DNA from: Trachelipus rathkii
Taxonomy: Eukaryota > Arthropoda > Malacostraca > Isopoda > Trachelipodidae
DNA length: 12,388 nucleotides
Reading direction: 5' to 3'
NCBI GenBank assembly: GCA_015478945.1
Contig: JABUQX010118757.1
Span: forward strand, 5,001-17,388
The notes under the pieces were generated by a model. The model had not been told where the DNA came from. It made no database searches and saw only the letters and a list, made by a program, of their open reading frames with translations. The translations under genes were made by a program, and so were the position numbers. Numbering within the stretch: the stretch's first letter is position 1; each line of letters starts with the position of its first letter. Below are positions 1 to 8,111 of the stretch, piece by piece.

Positions 1-1055
1 CTAACTTAATCCAATCAATCACCCATCTTGCCTCCGTTCTTTTGATCATTTCACCAGTAGTTCATCTATACCTGCCCAGATTTACCATTCTTCAGCTTTC
101 TCACTCCTACCCATTGCCTCCTCCTTACTAATAACCTCATCCCCCAAAATACCTATTCCTTCTCGCACCCATCAAGCCCACACATTCACTATCACCTCTT
201 CATTCTAATGTTATTGCAGATTTTGATGTTCTTTTTCCACACTCCCCTCCACATCCATTTCATCAGTTACCAGCACCATCCCTATTCATTATTCTAAACC
301 CAGATTCCCCTTGTTCTCATTTTTAACTTTGCGCTTCCTTCCAGAAAGGCTTCCTATTCCTGTAGGTCCCCATTTCATCCTTCTTCCAAACTGTTCATTT
401 ACCTCTTGTTTTCTCTCCTACGAGTATGCACCTTTTAAGTATTTCTTTCCTCCTTATATAATTCCAGCATCTTTCTTTTGAGACTTTATCATTTGCTTTT
501 AGTATTTCAACCCACTTCTTTTTATCTCTAACGCTTGCATCACCTCTTCTTTCCACCATTTCCTGTTAACATTTCTGCTTCCTACTTTGCTTGCTCCACA
601 CACTTCATTTGCTACTAACAATTAGCTGTGTTTACTTTAGATTTGTTCCAGTATCAACTTGTTTCCACACATTCACTGGTCTACTAGCGGGCACTCTTAC
701 ATACTTATCCTTGTTCTCTTGCCTTCTCACTCATAATTTTACCTACTTCCTTCGTATCACCTTCCTCTCCATCAGCCCCCCCACTAACTTAATTTTACAT
801 AGAACAACATAATGATCCATTAATCCCATTCCTAAACCCCTCACAGTTTAACATCAACACATACTTCCAGCATCTTCACCAACACAAAATCAATCATACT
901 TTTCCTTCGATACCACCTCTACCAACTCTAGTATACTTATGGATGCTCTTGTGTTTAAAGAAGAAAGTGTTACTTACACATACCTCTCTCTTCTGAAATC
1001 AATCACCTTCCCTACCATTCTCATTTTCCTGACACCCCAAGCCACCTGTTATACC
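1..1055 (-). mobile_element. Decayed non-LTR retrotransposon: endonuclease C-end to start of reverse transcriptase
   Basis: Translation of the minus strand, moving between frames, gives a collinear trail of a non-LTR element ORF2. From about 1055 downwards it reads: an ENGR-type segment; [16 protein letters not shown] at 971-924; IDFVLVK; the endonuclease end motif DHYVVLCK at 817-794; a VCGAS segment; RKWWKEEV at 564-541; EVNEQFGRRM near 405-376; and a weak reverse-transcriptase N-terminal segment near 170-20. I recall this layout from elements common in crustacean genomes; clade assignment (Jockey superfamily) is tentative. Several stops and frameshifts show that it is dead. The catalytic palm motifs lie beyond the left edge. 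The 5' side abuts the (TA)n array. It sits in the same orientation as the NRAMP gene, inside an intron. The pyrimidine-rich appearance of the plus strand is explained by this element. Confidence 0.72.
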
Positions 1056-1060
<5 letters not shown>

Positions 1061-1138
<78 letters not shown>

Positions 1139-1211
1139 GTATGTATATATATATATGTATATATGTATATGTATATATAATTATATATGTATATATGTAT
1201 ATGTATATATG

Positions 1212-1300
<89 letters not shown>
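1061..1300. repeat. (TA)n microsatellite, pure then interrupted by GTA/TGTA units
   Basis: Pure TA runs from 1061 to 1134, followed by TATG/TATA variants to about 1210, then nearly pure TA to 1300. The array is 240 bp long. It fills the gap between the retrotransposon relic and the NRAMP splice donor at 1319. The long Ile-Tyr open frames on both strands are artefacts of this array. Confidence 0.97.
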
Positions 1301-1304
<4 letters not shown>

Positions 1305-1319
1305 TTGTAATTCACTCAC

Positions 1320-1546
1320 GTCTGATTGGATAAAAGATAAATAGCAATAGATGTTCCTATAACTTCTTGCATATCTGAGCCGATAATAGCAATTTCAACC
1401 ATTATCCACAGGAGTAAACGGGGATATTTTGGATACTGTCTGTAGCAAACTTCTGCCAAATGCAACCCCGTTACAGTACCTAATCGAGCTGCTAACCTCT
1501 GCATGAGAAGACCAAGTATTGTTGCCCACATTAATACCCATAATAA
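1320..1546 (-). CDS. Mvl: NRAMP/SLC11 metal transporter (Malvolio-like), exon with TM2-TM3
   Basis: This is a 227-nt exon of 75 codons plus 2 nt, read from 1546 to 1320. The acceptor is TTGAACAG, with AG at 1548-1547, and the donor GTGAGT starts at 1319. It begins [16 protein letters not shown] and continues through [18 protein letters not shown], a YRQYPKYPR loop, the conserved block [14 protein letters not shown], and ends IAIYLLSNQ. This is collinear with NRAMP proteins directly after the DPGN exon. It covers the second and third membrane segments and the linking loop. There are no frameshifts or internal stops, and both splice sites are canonical, so the gene looks functional. The following exon (family sequence xPLWGG) is not found below 1320. 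That stretch is a (TA)n array and then a dead retrotransposon, so the next exon lies outside the window and the intron is at least 1.3 kb. Confidence 0.93.
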
Positions 1547-1665
1547 CTGTTCAAGAATAAAAAAATAAAATTAAATAAATTAACTTCAAAATTTAAAAAT
1601 TTTATTTTTATGTACAGTAAGCTAGTTGGAATGTGGAAAGTTTTGATGTAAAAAAGGCAACTTAC
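1547..1665 (-). other. Short intron between the two NRAMP exons
   Basis: This 119-nt phase-0 intron has GTAAGT at the donor and AACAG at the acceptor, and is very AT-rich. Removing it joins AGYN to LLWVLMW, which restores the continuous NRAMP reading. No repeat is seen inside it. Confidence 0.88.
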
Positions 1666-1788
1666 ATTATAACCAGCTAGAGATCCTGACTGTAAATCTG
1701 ATTCTATGTTTCCTGGATCTAGGTAAGCAATGCTCATTAAAAATCCTGGACCAGTAAATGCCCATAATTTTCTAAAGCTAAATAATTT
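1666..1788 (-). CDS. Mvl: NRAMP/SLC11 metal transporter (Malvolio-like), exon with TM1
   Basis: This is a 123-nt internal exon of 41 codons with no stop. It is read from 1788 down to 1666. The acceptor TTTTCAG lies just before 1788 and the donor GTAAGT starts at 1665. The peptide runs from [15 protein letters not shown] through the NRAMP signature [12 protein letters not shown] to AGYN. In the NRAMP family the Asp and Asn of DPGN in the unwound part of TM1 bind the metal ion. Both are intact here, Asp at 1719-1717 and Asn at 1710-1708. The family symports Mn2+, Fe2+ and related ions with protons across plasma or endosomal membranes. The exon joins the next one (1546-1320) in phase 0 across a 119-nt intron. 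The Met within FLMSIAYLD is internal, not the start. The N-terminal exons are not recognised in the window and would lie at higher coordinates or beyond the right edge. Confidence 0.93.
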
Positions 1789-2029
1789 CTGAAAATAGTT
1801 ATTATTTTATAATGCATATAATTACTAATTTTTAAATGCATTATTCAATATCACACATCAAGCTAAAAAAAAATTTATTAAATAAAAAAACAAAAGGTGG
1901 AGAACATTATGCCAAGCACAGTTCGACCCCCAAATGACTGAATATGTCGCCCATAACCATGTAGTCTTACATAAAAACAAAATAAAATTCAAATAACATT
2001 TTTATTGTACTTTATATACTGAATAAATA
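1789..2029. other. Intronic sequence upstream of the NRAMP TM1 exon
   Basis: AT-rich sequence lies between the exon acceptor and the mariner insertion. A more balanced patch at about 1895-1970 gave no recognisable peptide on either strand. The TA at 2028-2029 is the probable mariner target. Confidence 0.6.
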
Positions 2030-2056
2030 CGAGGTGTCTCAAAAGTAAGTTTACTG
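2030..2056 (+). repeat. Mariner left terminal inverted repeat
   Basis: The repeat begins CGAGGTGTCTCAAAAGTAAG directly after TA. Its complement matches 3204-3228 with several mismatches and a small insertion. Confidence 0.7.
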
Positions 2057-2179
2057 ATGTCATCAACGACTAACTTGCAATGCTACAGCACCGTCTTGTT
2101 TACAGGAGTGTTGGCAACTGTCTTGCCAATGTGAACACACCAGATTCAACTGGATCGGTTAAGTTGGCCTTGAGTGTGA

Positions 2180-3160
2180 GTGTATGTTGTTTCATTGTTA
2201 TGTTGGCAATGCAAGCAAATACTTAGCAAAGGGCCTGCGACCAAATTTTGCATTAAATTCTGCAAATCCGCCACTGAAATATCGCATTCGTTAAGAGAAA
2301 CGTACAGTGTCGCCACAATATCGAAAACAATGGTGTTTAGGTGGAAGATTTGGAGGACAAACATCAATCTGGATGGCCAATCTCAAGATCTAAGATTAAT
2401 GTGGAATTGGTACGCACTGTGATGGCAAAAGATAGCCGTTAAAACGTTCAGACGATTGCATAGGAAATGGGCTTGGATAAAACCTCTGGCACAGAATTCT
2501 AACAACCCATCTGTATATGGGGAAGATTTCTGCAAAGCTGGTGCCCAAACACTCGACATTGGAGCAAAGAAGAATCGGTTGCGAATATGTTGGGATGTAC
2601 TGGAATGCCTAAGACTGGAGCCAAATTTCCTTGACAAAGTCATAACAGATGATGCATGGGTTTTCGAGTACTCTCCGGAAACAAAACGGCAAAGTCAGAA
2701 GTGGCACACAAAAAATTCTTCTCACCCGATAAAAAACGCACATGAGCAGATCAAAGGTGAAAATGTTGGTTATTGTGTTTTTCGACAGTCATGGATTTGT
2801 CAACAAAGAATTTTTAGCTCTAGGAATGACAGTTAATAATGTCCATCTTAAAACGATTTCACAGGCGGGTTCTACGAGTCTGAGTGGACATTGCATGCTA
2901 TTGGGTGCAAAACCATGACAACGCGCCAGCCCACATAGTTCTACCAATCGAGTTTCTGGCAAAGAAATTCCCTCAGTTTCACATCGTCCAAACAGCCCAA
3001 ATTTAGTCCTGTGTGACTTTTTCTCTTCCCAAAGTTAAAATCAAAATTGAAGGGACAAAGTTTTGAAACTAAAAAACATACAAAGTGCAGTAACCACCGA
3101 ACTTCACACCCTCATGGATAATAACTTCCAATACTTACAAGAGAGTACTCTAATGGTAAA
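2180..3160 (+). pseudogene. Mariner transposase pseudogene (D,D34D family)
   Basis: The N-terminal helix-turn-helix region reads IKFCKSATEISHSLRETYSV then ISKTMVFRWKIW near 2245-2350. After frame changes the catalytic part reads VITDDAWVFEYSPETKRQSQ near 2638-2695. The family box here is ITGDETW, so one residue is missing next to the first catalytic Asp. The second box HDNAPAH is intact at 2914-2934. The third box survives as SPNLVLCDFF, with its Asp codon at 3015-3017. The second and third Asp codons are 98 nt apart instead of the 105 nt expected for D34D, so at least one frameshifting deletion separates them. A C-terminal PKVKIKIEGTKF segment follows. Multiple stops mean that no active enzyme can be made. 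Confidence 0.85.
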
Positions 3161-3203
3161 ATCTCACACACATTTCCCTTCTTCTAATTTCCTTATTTAC
3201 TTT

Positions 3204-3228
3204 AACTTACACACTTTCAAACCCCATG
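3204..3228 (-). repeat. Mariner right terminal inverted repeat, eroded
   Basis: AACTTAC followed by a degraded version of the complement of the left end (TTTGAGACACCTCG) runs up to TA at 3229-3230. The match is partial. Confidence 0.5.
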
Positions 3229-3230
3229 TA

Positions 3231-3474
3231 TCAGGGTGTATTGGAATAATTTAATCTTAAAATGTGTGGTGTTTTTTTCCCATCACTAGGAGTATTGCAT
3301 GATCTGCTGGACTTCTTCCACTATATCTCCACATCTCAATTTAACTTGCAACAATAAATTAATATTAACTAGGAAATTATAATAAACTATTTTGAAAAGA
3401 TTATCTCACAGAATAAATTTCCAGTTCCATAACCCAAATTTAAAAGTTTATACAGTAATTAGTAAATGTAACAA
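3231..3474. other. Unassigned AT-rich sequence
   Basis: I see no coding or repeat similarity between the mariner right end and the AAT array. Confidence 0.6.

Positions 3475-3536
<62 letters not shown>
3475..3536. repeat. (AAT)n microsatellite
   Basis: About 20 uninterrupted AAT units, followed to about 3585 by degraded AAT/AAAT sequence including another short TAATAATAAT run. Confidence 0.96.
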
Positions 3537-3538
<2 letters not shown>

Positions 3539-3585
3539 TTGAATTAAAATAAAATATAATAATAATAATTAAAAAAAATAAAAAT

Positions 3586-3839
3586 TTTGAGAGAAATGTT
3601 AGTAGTTGTTATTTACGAGTGTTAGACTTGAGGTTTCATTTATAGTTGAATTTAAGAAGTAGATGCTGGATATAAGGAGGGGCCAACGTACTGTCTTCTG
3701 TGTTTGTTGACAGGTTTTGATTTTTTTCACTCTCTGTCTGGGAATTTTCTATTTTATTATTTATTGAATTGTCTATTTTTTCTTCCATTGTTTTTTTTAT
3801 TATTATTAAAACTTGAGTAAAAAAATTTCTGCAAAGAAT
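3586..3839. other. Unassigned AT-rich sequence before the second TA array
   Basis: The stretch holds T-rich runs and a less AT-rich patch at about 3655-3750. No peptide, RNA or repeat match was recognised. Confidence 0.5.
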
Positions 3840-3990
<151 letters not shown>

Positions 3991-4243
3991 GGTAATGCTG
4001 TAGACAGCGTACATTTTTGAGACCAAAAATTTTTCTAAGTTCAAAAAATTTGTAAGTTCAGAAAAAAGTTAAGTTAAGTTAGATTTTTTTAAGAAAATTG
4101 TCTAGTGGCAAGCTTCTGGCATAATTCCAGAAGCTTGACCACTAAAGAATTTTCTTAAAACCCAGCTAATATAGCTTTTCTGAACTTGAAAATTTTAAAA
4201 GAAAAATTTTTGTACCTTAATCGATTAGCTGTCTAATGTTACC
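3991..4243. mobile_element. 253-bp hairpin element (MITE-like) inserted in a (TA)n array
   Basis: The whole segment is one long imperfect inverted repeat centred near 4123. The inner stem pairs AAGCTTCTGG (4110-4119) with CCAGAAGCTT (4127-4136) around the loop CATAATT. Further out, TTAAGAAAATT pairs with AATTTTCTTAA and AAGTTCAG pairs with CTGAACTT. The outer stem pairs GGTAATGCTGTAGACAGC (3991-4008) with the complement of GCTGTCTAATGTTACC (4228-4243). No coding capacity is visible. Both flanks are TA repeat, which fits insertion at a TA dinucleotide as in Tc1/mariner-type MITEs. Superfamily assignment is inference; a foldback element of another kind is possible. Confidence 0.75.
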
Positions 4244-4246
4244 ATG

Positions 4247-4295
<49 letters not shown>

Positions 4296-4297
4296 GT

Positions 4298-4346
<49 letters not shown>

Positions 4347-4371
4347 ATATGTAATAATATATATATATATT
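4247..4371. repeat. (TA)n microsatellite, right part of the interrupted array
   Basis: TA repeat with TGTA and TAATAA interruptions, starting four bases after the hairpin element ends. It is probably the continuation of the array at 3840-3990. Confidence 0.95.
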
Positions 4372-4904
4372 TTGCAAAACATAGATCACCATTTACCAAT
4401 GCCATAATGATTCAGCATTTCTGGTTGCTAAAACAAAATCACATACAAAACTCATAATAAAGCAAATGAAATTAAAAATACTATATAAAAACATTTATTC
4501 CTTTAAAATAGGACAATAAATTTGTTTTTATTATTATTTATTATTGATTAATAAGTAGCCAAATTAAAATTTATTTCAATTTTTCTATATACTTTGATGA
4601 GCTTCCATAACTTTTCAGTTCTCTACTTGCTTCTCAGCTTATTTAATACAAGACAAGATGTTTAGATCATCTAAGTTGACCCTGAGCTTGTTAAGATATT
4701 AATGAATTATTATCGTATTTATCATTTTACATATTTGCAAGCTTTAAACAAACTTTAAAGAAACCTATTTTCAACAATATTTTGTCAAATGTATGAACAG
4801 AAAAGATGCTCGAGTCTCCCAGATATAAACTAATATATACGGTAGTTAACTTAATAAGCAAATTTACAATTTAGTTAAAACCTTAACAGACACAAACACA
4901 CACA
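4372..4904. other. Unassigned AT-rich sequence
   Basis: No open frame, RNA gene or repeat was recognised. Near 4896-4908 a short CA run (acacacacacag) lies at the edge of the CR1-like relic. Confidence 0.55.
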
Positions 4905-6102
4905 CAGGCCTAATCAGATAGTTATTATAAAGTGTATAGATGCAGTATGTCTTCTGTGGTATCAAGATATTTAATTAATATTATGAATGAGATTTTAGTC
5001 AGATAAAAATTTTCAACATTCAATCAAAGATTCTGTATTGGAGATTACTGCTTAAAATCACATCCAAATCTTTTTCTTAATCAAAAGACTAGAGCCAATC
5101 ATTATTCATATTGTAGTTAAATCATTCATGTGAGTAACTTAATGAAGAACCTTACACTTTTCACTAATAAACTTTGTATGTCACTTATCTGCCCAGTCAA
5201 GAAGTCTATATAGATTACTTTGAATCTTCACATATCCATCATTATTCCTTGCAGAGGTAGGCTAGTCGCTTTGGTGTCCTCTGTAAATTTAGGAACTTTA
5301 CATTTAAGTCCCTGGCCCAGATAAATGAAAAACAAAAGTGGCCCCCCAGCAGTGAACCCTATAGGACAAAACATTTCACTATTTCCCATGATGGTTTATT
5401 ATTATTCAGTAGTAAACAACGACTTAATTTATCAACCAATAATCCAACCATGCATCACTATACCTTCAGACATTAAGAATATAGAGCGAGTAAGAAGCCA
5501 CATGGGCCTGTCGAGACTGTCCCATACAATGTGATAACTTTTGCATCAGCCTTACTTGGGGTACTTAGCAAAGACTTACTTACATCCAACACTTTTCCTT
5601 ACAAAGGTAGACTAGTCTAGTCGCTTTGGTATCATAGATCTGCAAACTTAGAAACCTTATTTTTAAGTCCCTGGTCCATATTATTTATGTAAATGAGGAA
5701 TAATTGTGGCCCCAGTTTTGATCCCTGTGGGAAACCACTCTATAGTCTTTCCCAAGAGGACGTATTGCCATCCAGTAATGTACAATGCCTTCTATTCTTC
5801 AACCACTTATAATTCCAACCATGAACCACTTCCACCTATACAGCAATCACAATGTGATAACTTTTGTATCAGCCTGATGTGGGGTACCTTATCAAAAACG
5901 ATGCTGAAGTCTGGGTATACAGTAGCTATAACCTCAATTGGATCTATCCCAGTCAATGCATGTAGTAATTGTAATATATATATTCCATAAATTCAGAAAG
6001 GTTTGTCTGACACAACCTATCCTTTCTAAAACCCATGCCAAGAGTCATAAAGCATGCTTATCTTGTTACCCAAATATTCCTCTATTGACTTTTTAGTAAC
6101 CT
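4905..6102 (-). mobile_element. CR1-like non-LTR reverse transcriptase relic with internal tandem duplication
   Basis: The minus strand read from 6102 downwards gives a collinear reverse-transcriptase trail. It starts VTKKSIEEYLGNKIS, then a broken HGFRKGR..QTN segment, then DFSIVFDKVPHIRLIQKL at 5911-5858, [20 protein letters not shown] at about 5733-5674 and KFAD at 5649-5638. A second, more decayed copy of the same part follows (VPQVRLMQKLSHC near 5560-5522, FIYLGQGLKCKV, then FTEDTKATSLPLQ at about 5290-5249, where FADD is expected). The thumb follows with NLYRLLDWADK near 5216-5184, SEKCKVLH near 5165-5143 and NYLIRP near 4925-4909. CR1/L3-like elements show this motif order. Stops and frameshifts throughout make it dead. 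Confidence 0.8.
5249..5911 (-). repeat. Tandem duplication of the reverse transcriptase palm region
   Basis: Two diverged direct copies lie about 325-345 bp apart. CTAGTCGCTTTGGT occurs near 5262 and again near 5617. A TTTAAGTCCCTGG segment occurs near 5303 and 5660. GTGATAACTTTTG occurs near 5531 and 5855. Both encode the same palm segment, so the duplication lies inside the CR1-like relic. The copies differ by many substitutions and gaps, so the event is old, unless two copies of the element are joined. Confidence 0.7.
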
Positions 6103-6150
6103 GAAACTTTTTTGACAATCAGAGATGTTAAAATGACACTCATTTTCTTT

Positions 6151-6237
6151 AGGGGGGTACAGATTTTCTAAAAAAATTACTCCTTTTATGAGATTCTAGT
6201 CATTTTTGATATGCTGATAACCAAAATAATCATTACC
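6151..6237 (+). repeat. Left arm of a distant inverted repeat
   Basis: This segment (AGGGGGGTA, then ATTTTCTAAAAAAATTA, then TAGTCATTTTTGATATGCTG) matches the complement of 8391-8469 with scattered mismatches. The two arms are about 2.2 kb apart and face each other. Confidence 0.6.
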
Positions 6238-7090
6238 TCGTTTTAATATTCATTGGAATAATGCAGATCAATATTTATTTAAGATATATCAAAGTAATAA
6301 ATTTTTAATATTTTAATAAAAATATTAATTGTTTTCAACACTCTTTGACATTTACATACAGCCTTTCTGCATGATACTGACAATCAGCCAATTTGCAGTG
6401 ATGCTGTAAATGCTTGATAATTCATTTAAAGATGAGATAAAAAATTATACAGTATCTGAAATATATTTTAAAAATCAATTATTTATAGTTAAGTATTCTG
6501 CATTAAAAATACCATAATTAGTATTTTCCTGATCAGTACATCAATATTGCCCAATGCAGGAAAACACTTTATGACTAGGTTTACAGCAATGTCAATCCAT
6601 ACAGGTATAAAACTTGGTTAATAGCAACATCAATCCATAAAGCTGCAGGCATTAACAGTAAACCAAGTATATATAGAGACAGTAAGAAGCCACATGGATC
6701 TATTGACTGTCCCAGTCAACTAGAATAAAGAACCAATCACTTAACAAGCTAATGCAAAACCCACACAGCACCCTAGGGCTTGTCTTACATAAATTTGATA
6801 GATAAGAGTTGCTGGAAGTAGAGCTATATAAGGTTATATAAAGTTTTGTTAGAGATCTTTTATCAAACCCAAAACAACCTAACCTAGCTCAACTGCCAGA
6901 AACTATTCCTAATGCATGCAGTGGGCTGTATAAATTGACACTGCCAGACCTAATCCTAACCTAGTCTTAACCTTTATAGACCGAAGTTGCAGTAAACCTT
7001 GTCTTAACCTATTTTTGTTATGTATGTCCTAACTTAAATGAGCTAATTAAGATCATAATCGATCTACATTAAAAAGTAATGTCATAGTAG
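6238..7090. other. Unassigned sequence with a few short duplications
   Basis: There is no gene. ATGTCAATCCATA at 6588-6600 is followed by ACATCAATCCATA at 6627-6639, a local duplication. AGTAAGAAGCCACATGG at 6680-6696, with its flanks, matches 5490-5506 inside the CR1-like relic. Around 6870-7010 there are scattered CCTAACC words that do not form a telomere array. Confidence 0.5.
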
Positions 7091-7350
7091 TGCAGAGGGG
7101 TGTCACCCTGATTTTATAAAAATACAGGATATCCTCATAAAAAATAATCATGAATAGTGATAAACAAAAATTCGGCACTCTTTAGGAAAAAAGTTACAGT
7201 CCTTCAAGTTGTTAAAAAGATCTCTAGGATTTTCTCTTAGGAAAAAATTTACACTCTCAAAGTTTGTTAAAAATCCCATAAGATTTACATAAAAAAAAAA
7301 AAATTTAAAATTATTGGTTATACTCTAAAATAATAATGAATCTTAAAAAA
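7091..7350 (+). repeat. Repeat family copy A (forward, with internal partial second unit)
   Basis: It starts with a GGGGTGTCACCCTGATTTT motif. The series TAAAAAATAAT, GTGATAAACAAAAATT, CTTTAGGAAAAAAGTTACAG and GTTAAAAA follows. Near 7237-7285 there is a second partial unit (TTAGGAAAAAATTTACACTC, GTTTGTTAAAAATCCCATA), then an A-rich run and TTATACTCTAAAATAATAATGAA. The same series recurs in copies B to F. Confidence 0.65.
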
Positions 7351-7356
7351 AATGAA

Positions 7357-7562
7357 GGTAATTGTTACCCAGAGGGTTGTCACCCCGATTTTTAAATGAA
7401 AATCGGCAGGATTACTCTAAAAAAATAATATGAAGAATGTGAAAACGAAAATTGTGCTCTCTTAGAAAAAAGTTACATCCTCTCAAAGTGTTAAAAATCC
7501 CATAGACTTTTCTATATTGATCCATCAAGTAGGTCTCATTTCAGGCCTCTAAGTCAGGTTAT
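7357..7562 (+). repeat. Repeat family copy B (forward)
   Basis: It opens with GGTAATTGTTACCCAGAGGG at 7357 and shares nearly 40 bases, almost perfectly, with the complement of 7986-7948. It continues through CTCTAAAAAAATAAT, GTGAAAACGAAAATTGTGCT, GAAAAAAGTTACA, CTCAAAG and AAAAATCCCATAGACTTTTC. It ends with a tail AAGTCAGG followed by TTAT at 7559-7562. Confidence 0.75.
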
Positions 7563-7620
7563 ATAAGTTTTGTTCGGTATACACAGGAAAATTATGTAAA
7601 TTAACTAATCTTACCATTAA

Positions 7621-7790
7621 CCTGAACTAGGATGGCCTAAAACGGAGCACGAGGCCCACTAATTTTATTATAAGAAAAGTCTATGGAAATTTTTAACTCT
7701 CAGACGCTGTAATGTTGTGTAATAAGAGACTACGCTTTCGTTTTCACTATTCCTCATTATTATTTTTTTAGAGTATAATCCTTTGATTTT
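7621..7790 (-). repeat. Repeat family copy C (reverse)
   Basis: On the minus strand from about 7790 it reads GAAAATCAAAGGATTATAC, then CTCTAAAAAAATAATAATGA, GTGAAAACGAAAG, TTACAGCGTCTGAGAGTTAA and CATAGACTTTTCTTATAA, and ends in the TTCAGG tail at 7621. It abuts copy D head to tail, joined by a long A/T-run. Confidence 0.65.
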
Positions 7791-7821
7791 CAAAAAAAAA
7801 AAATTTATGTTTTTTTTTTAT

Positions 7822-7986
7822 TAAAAAATCCTATGGGGTTTTTTCACAACTTTGAGAGCTCGTACGCTTTTTTCCTAAAGAAGCACAATTTTTTCGTTTT
7901 CACTATTCTGTACTACTATTTTTTTAGAATATATCCTGTGATTTTCATAAAAATCGGGGGTGACAACCCTCTGGGTAACAATTACC
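7822..7986 (-). repeat. Repeat family copy D (reverse), inverted partner of copy B
   Basis: The complement begins GGTAATTGTTACCCAGAGGG at 7986 and matches copy B across about 160 bp at roughly 75-80 percent by eye, ending near CCCCATAGGATTTTTTAATA. Confidence 0.75.
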
Positions 7987-7990
7987 AAAA

Positions 7991-8111
7991 TGAAAATGGT
8001 TTGTCTTTAAGAAAAAAAGTTACAGCATCTCAGCTTAAAATTTACTGAGAAGCTTTCTTATAACACAAATTATTATGCTCGTGCTCGTTTTTAGGGCCAT
8101 CCAAGTTCAGG
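7991..8111 (+). repeat. Repeat family copy E (forward tail part)
   Basis: It contains CTTTAAGAAAAAAAGTTACAG, CATCTCAG, GCTTTCTTATAA, CTCGTGCTCG and the tail GGCCATCCAAGTTCAGG. It pairs with copy C as the other end of the 491-bp element. Confidence 0.65.

Larger units (their letters stand above)
2030..3228 (+). mobile_element. Decayed mariner transposon
   Basis: The element is about 1.2 kb, the normal mariner size. A left terminal repeat begins CGAGGTGTCTCAAAAGTAAG at 2030, directly after TA (2028-2029). A degraded inverted counterpart occupies roughly 3204-3228 and is followed by TA (3229-3230), as expected for the TA duplication of Tc1/mariner insertions. Between them lies a broken transposase gene on the plus strand. 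The right terminus is placed by a weak match (about 11 of 16 bases in the outer part), so that end is less certain than the left. The element lies upstream of the NRAMP exon, on the opposite strand. Confidence 0.85.
7621..8111. mobile_element. 491-bp element with long terminal inverted repeats
   Basis: The left end CCTGAACTAGGATGGCC (7621-7637) matches the complement of the right end GGCCATCCAAGTTCAGG (8095-8111) with one mismatch. The similarity continues inward for about 60-130 bp, including the shared GAGCACGAG and TTATAAGAAA. The left flank is TTAA (7617-7620) and the right flank is TTAT (8112-8115), a possible decayed TTAA duplication as made by piggyBac-type elements. The interior contains copies C and D of the repeat family on the minus strand and copy E on the plus strand. 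No transposase is encoded, so it is non-autonomous. Family assignment rests only on the flanks and is weak. Confidence 0.65.

Noticed and set aside
939..1319. Long open frames made of alternating Ile and Tyr on both strands
   Set aside because: They are translations of the (TA)n array and carry no other protein signal. The same holds at 3757-4044, 4217-4457 and in the TA blocks at the right end.
1316..1531. A separate 71-residue gene starting at Met (MWATILG) on the minus strand
   Set aside because: It is the inner part of an NRAMP exon. The frame extends upstream to a splice acceptor at 1547, and the terminal stop lies in the intron.
1895..1975. Possible further upstream NRAMP exon on the minus strand
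   Set aside because: Translations in all three frames do not resemble the NRAMP N-terminus, and no clear acceptor and donor pair frames it.
5706..5990. Plus-strand 94-codon open frame
   Set aside because: It is the antisense shadow of the minus-strand CR1-like reverse transcriptase, whose motifs explain the same bases. The plus-strand frame at 5325-5534 is the same case.
6868..7010. CCTAACC words suggesting an arthropod TTAGG-type telomere repeat
   Set aside because: Only scattered degenerate units are present, with no tandem array, so an interstitial telomere is not supported.
7833..8048. Plus-strand 71-codon open frame
   Set aside because: It lies across copies D and E of the inverted-repeat family, is rich in Phe/Lys from A and T runs, and has no domain.
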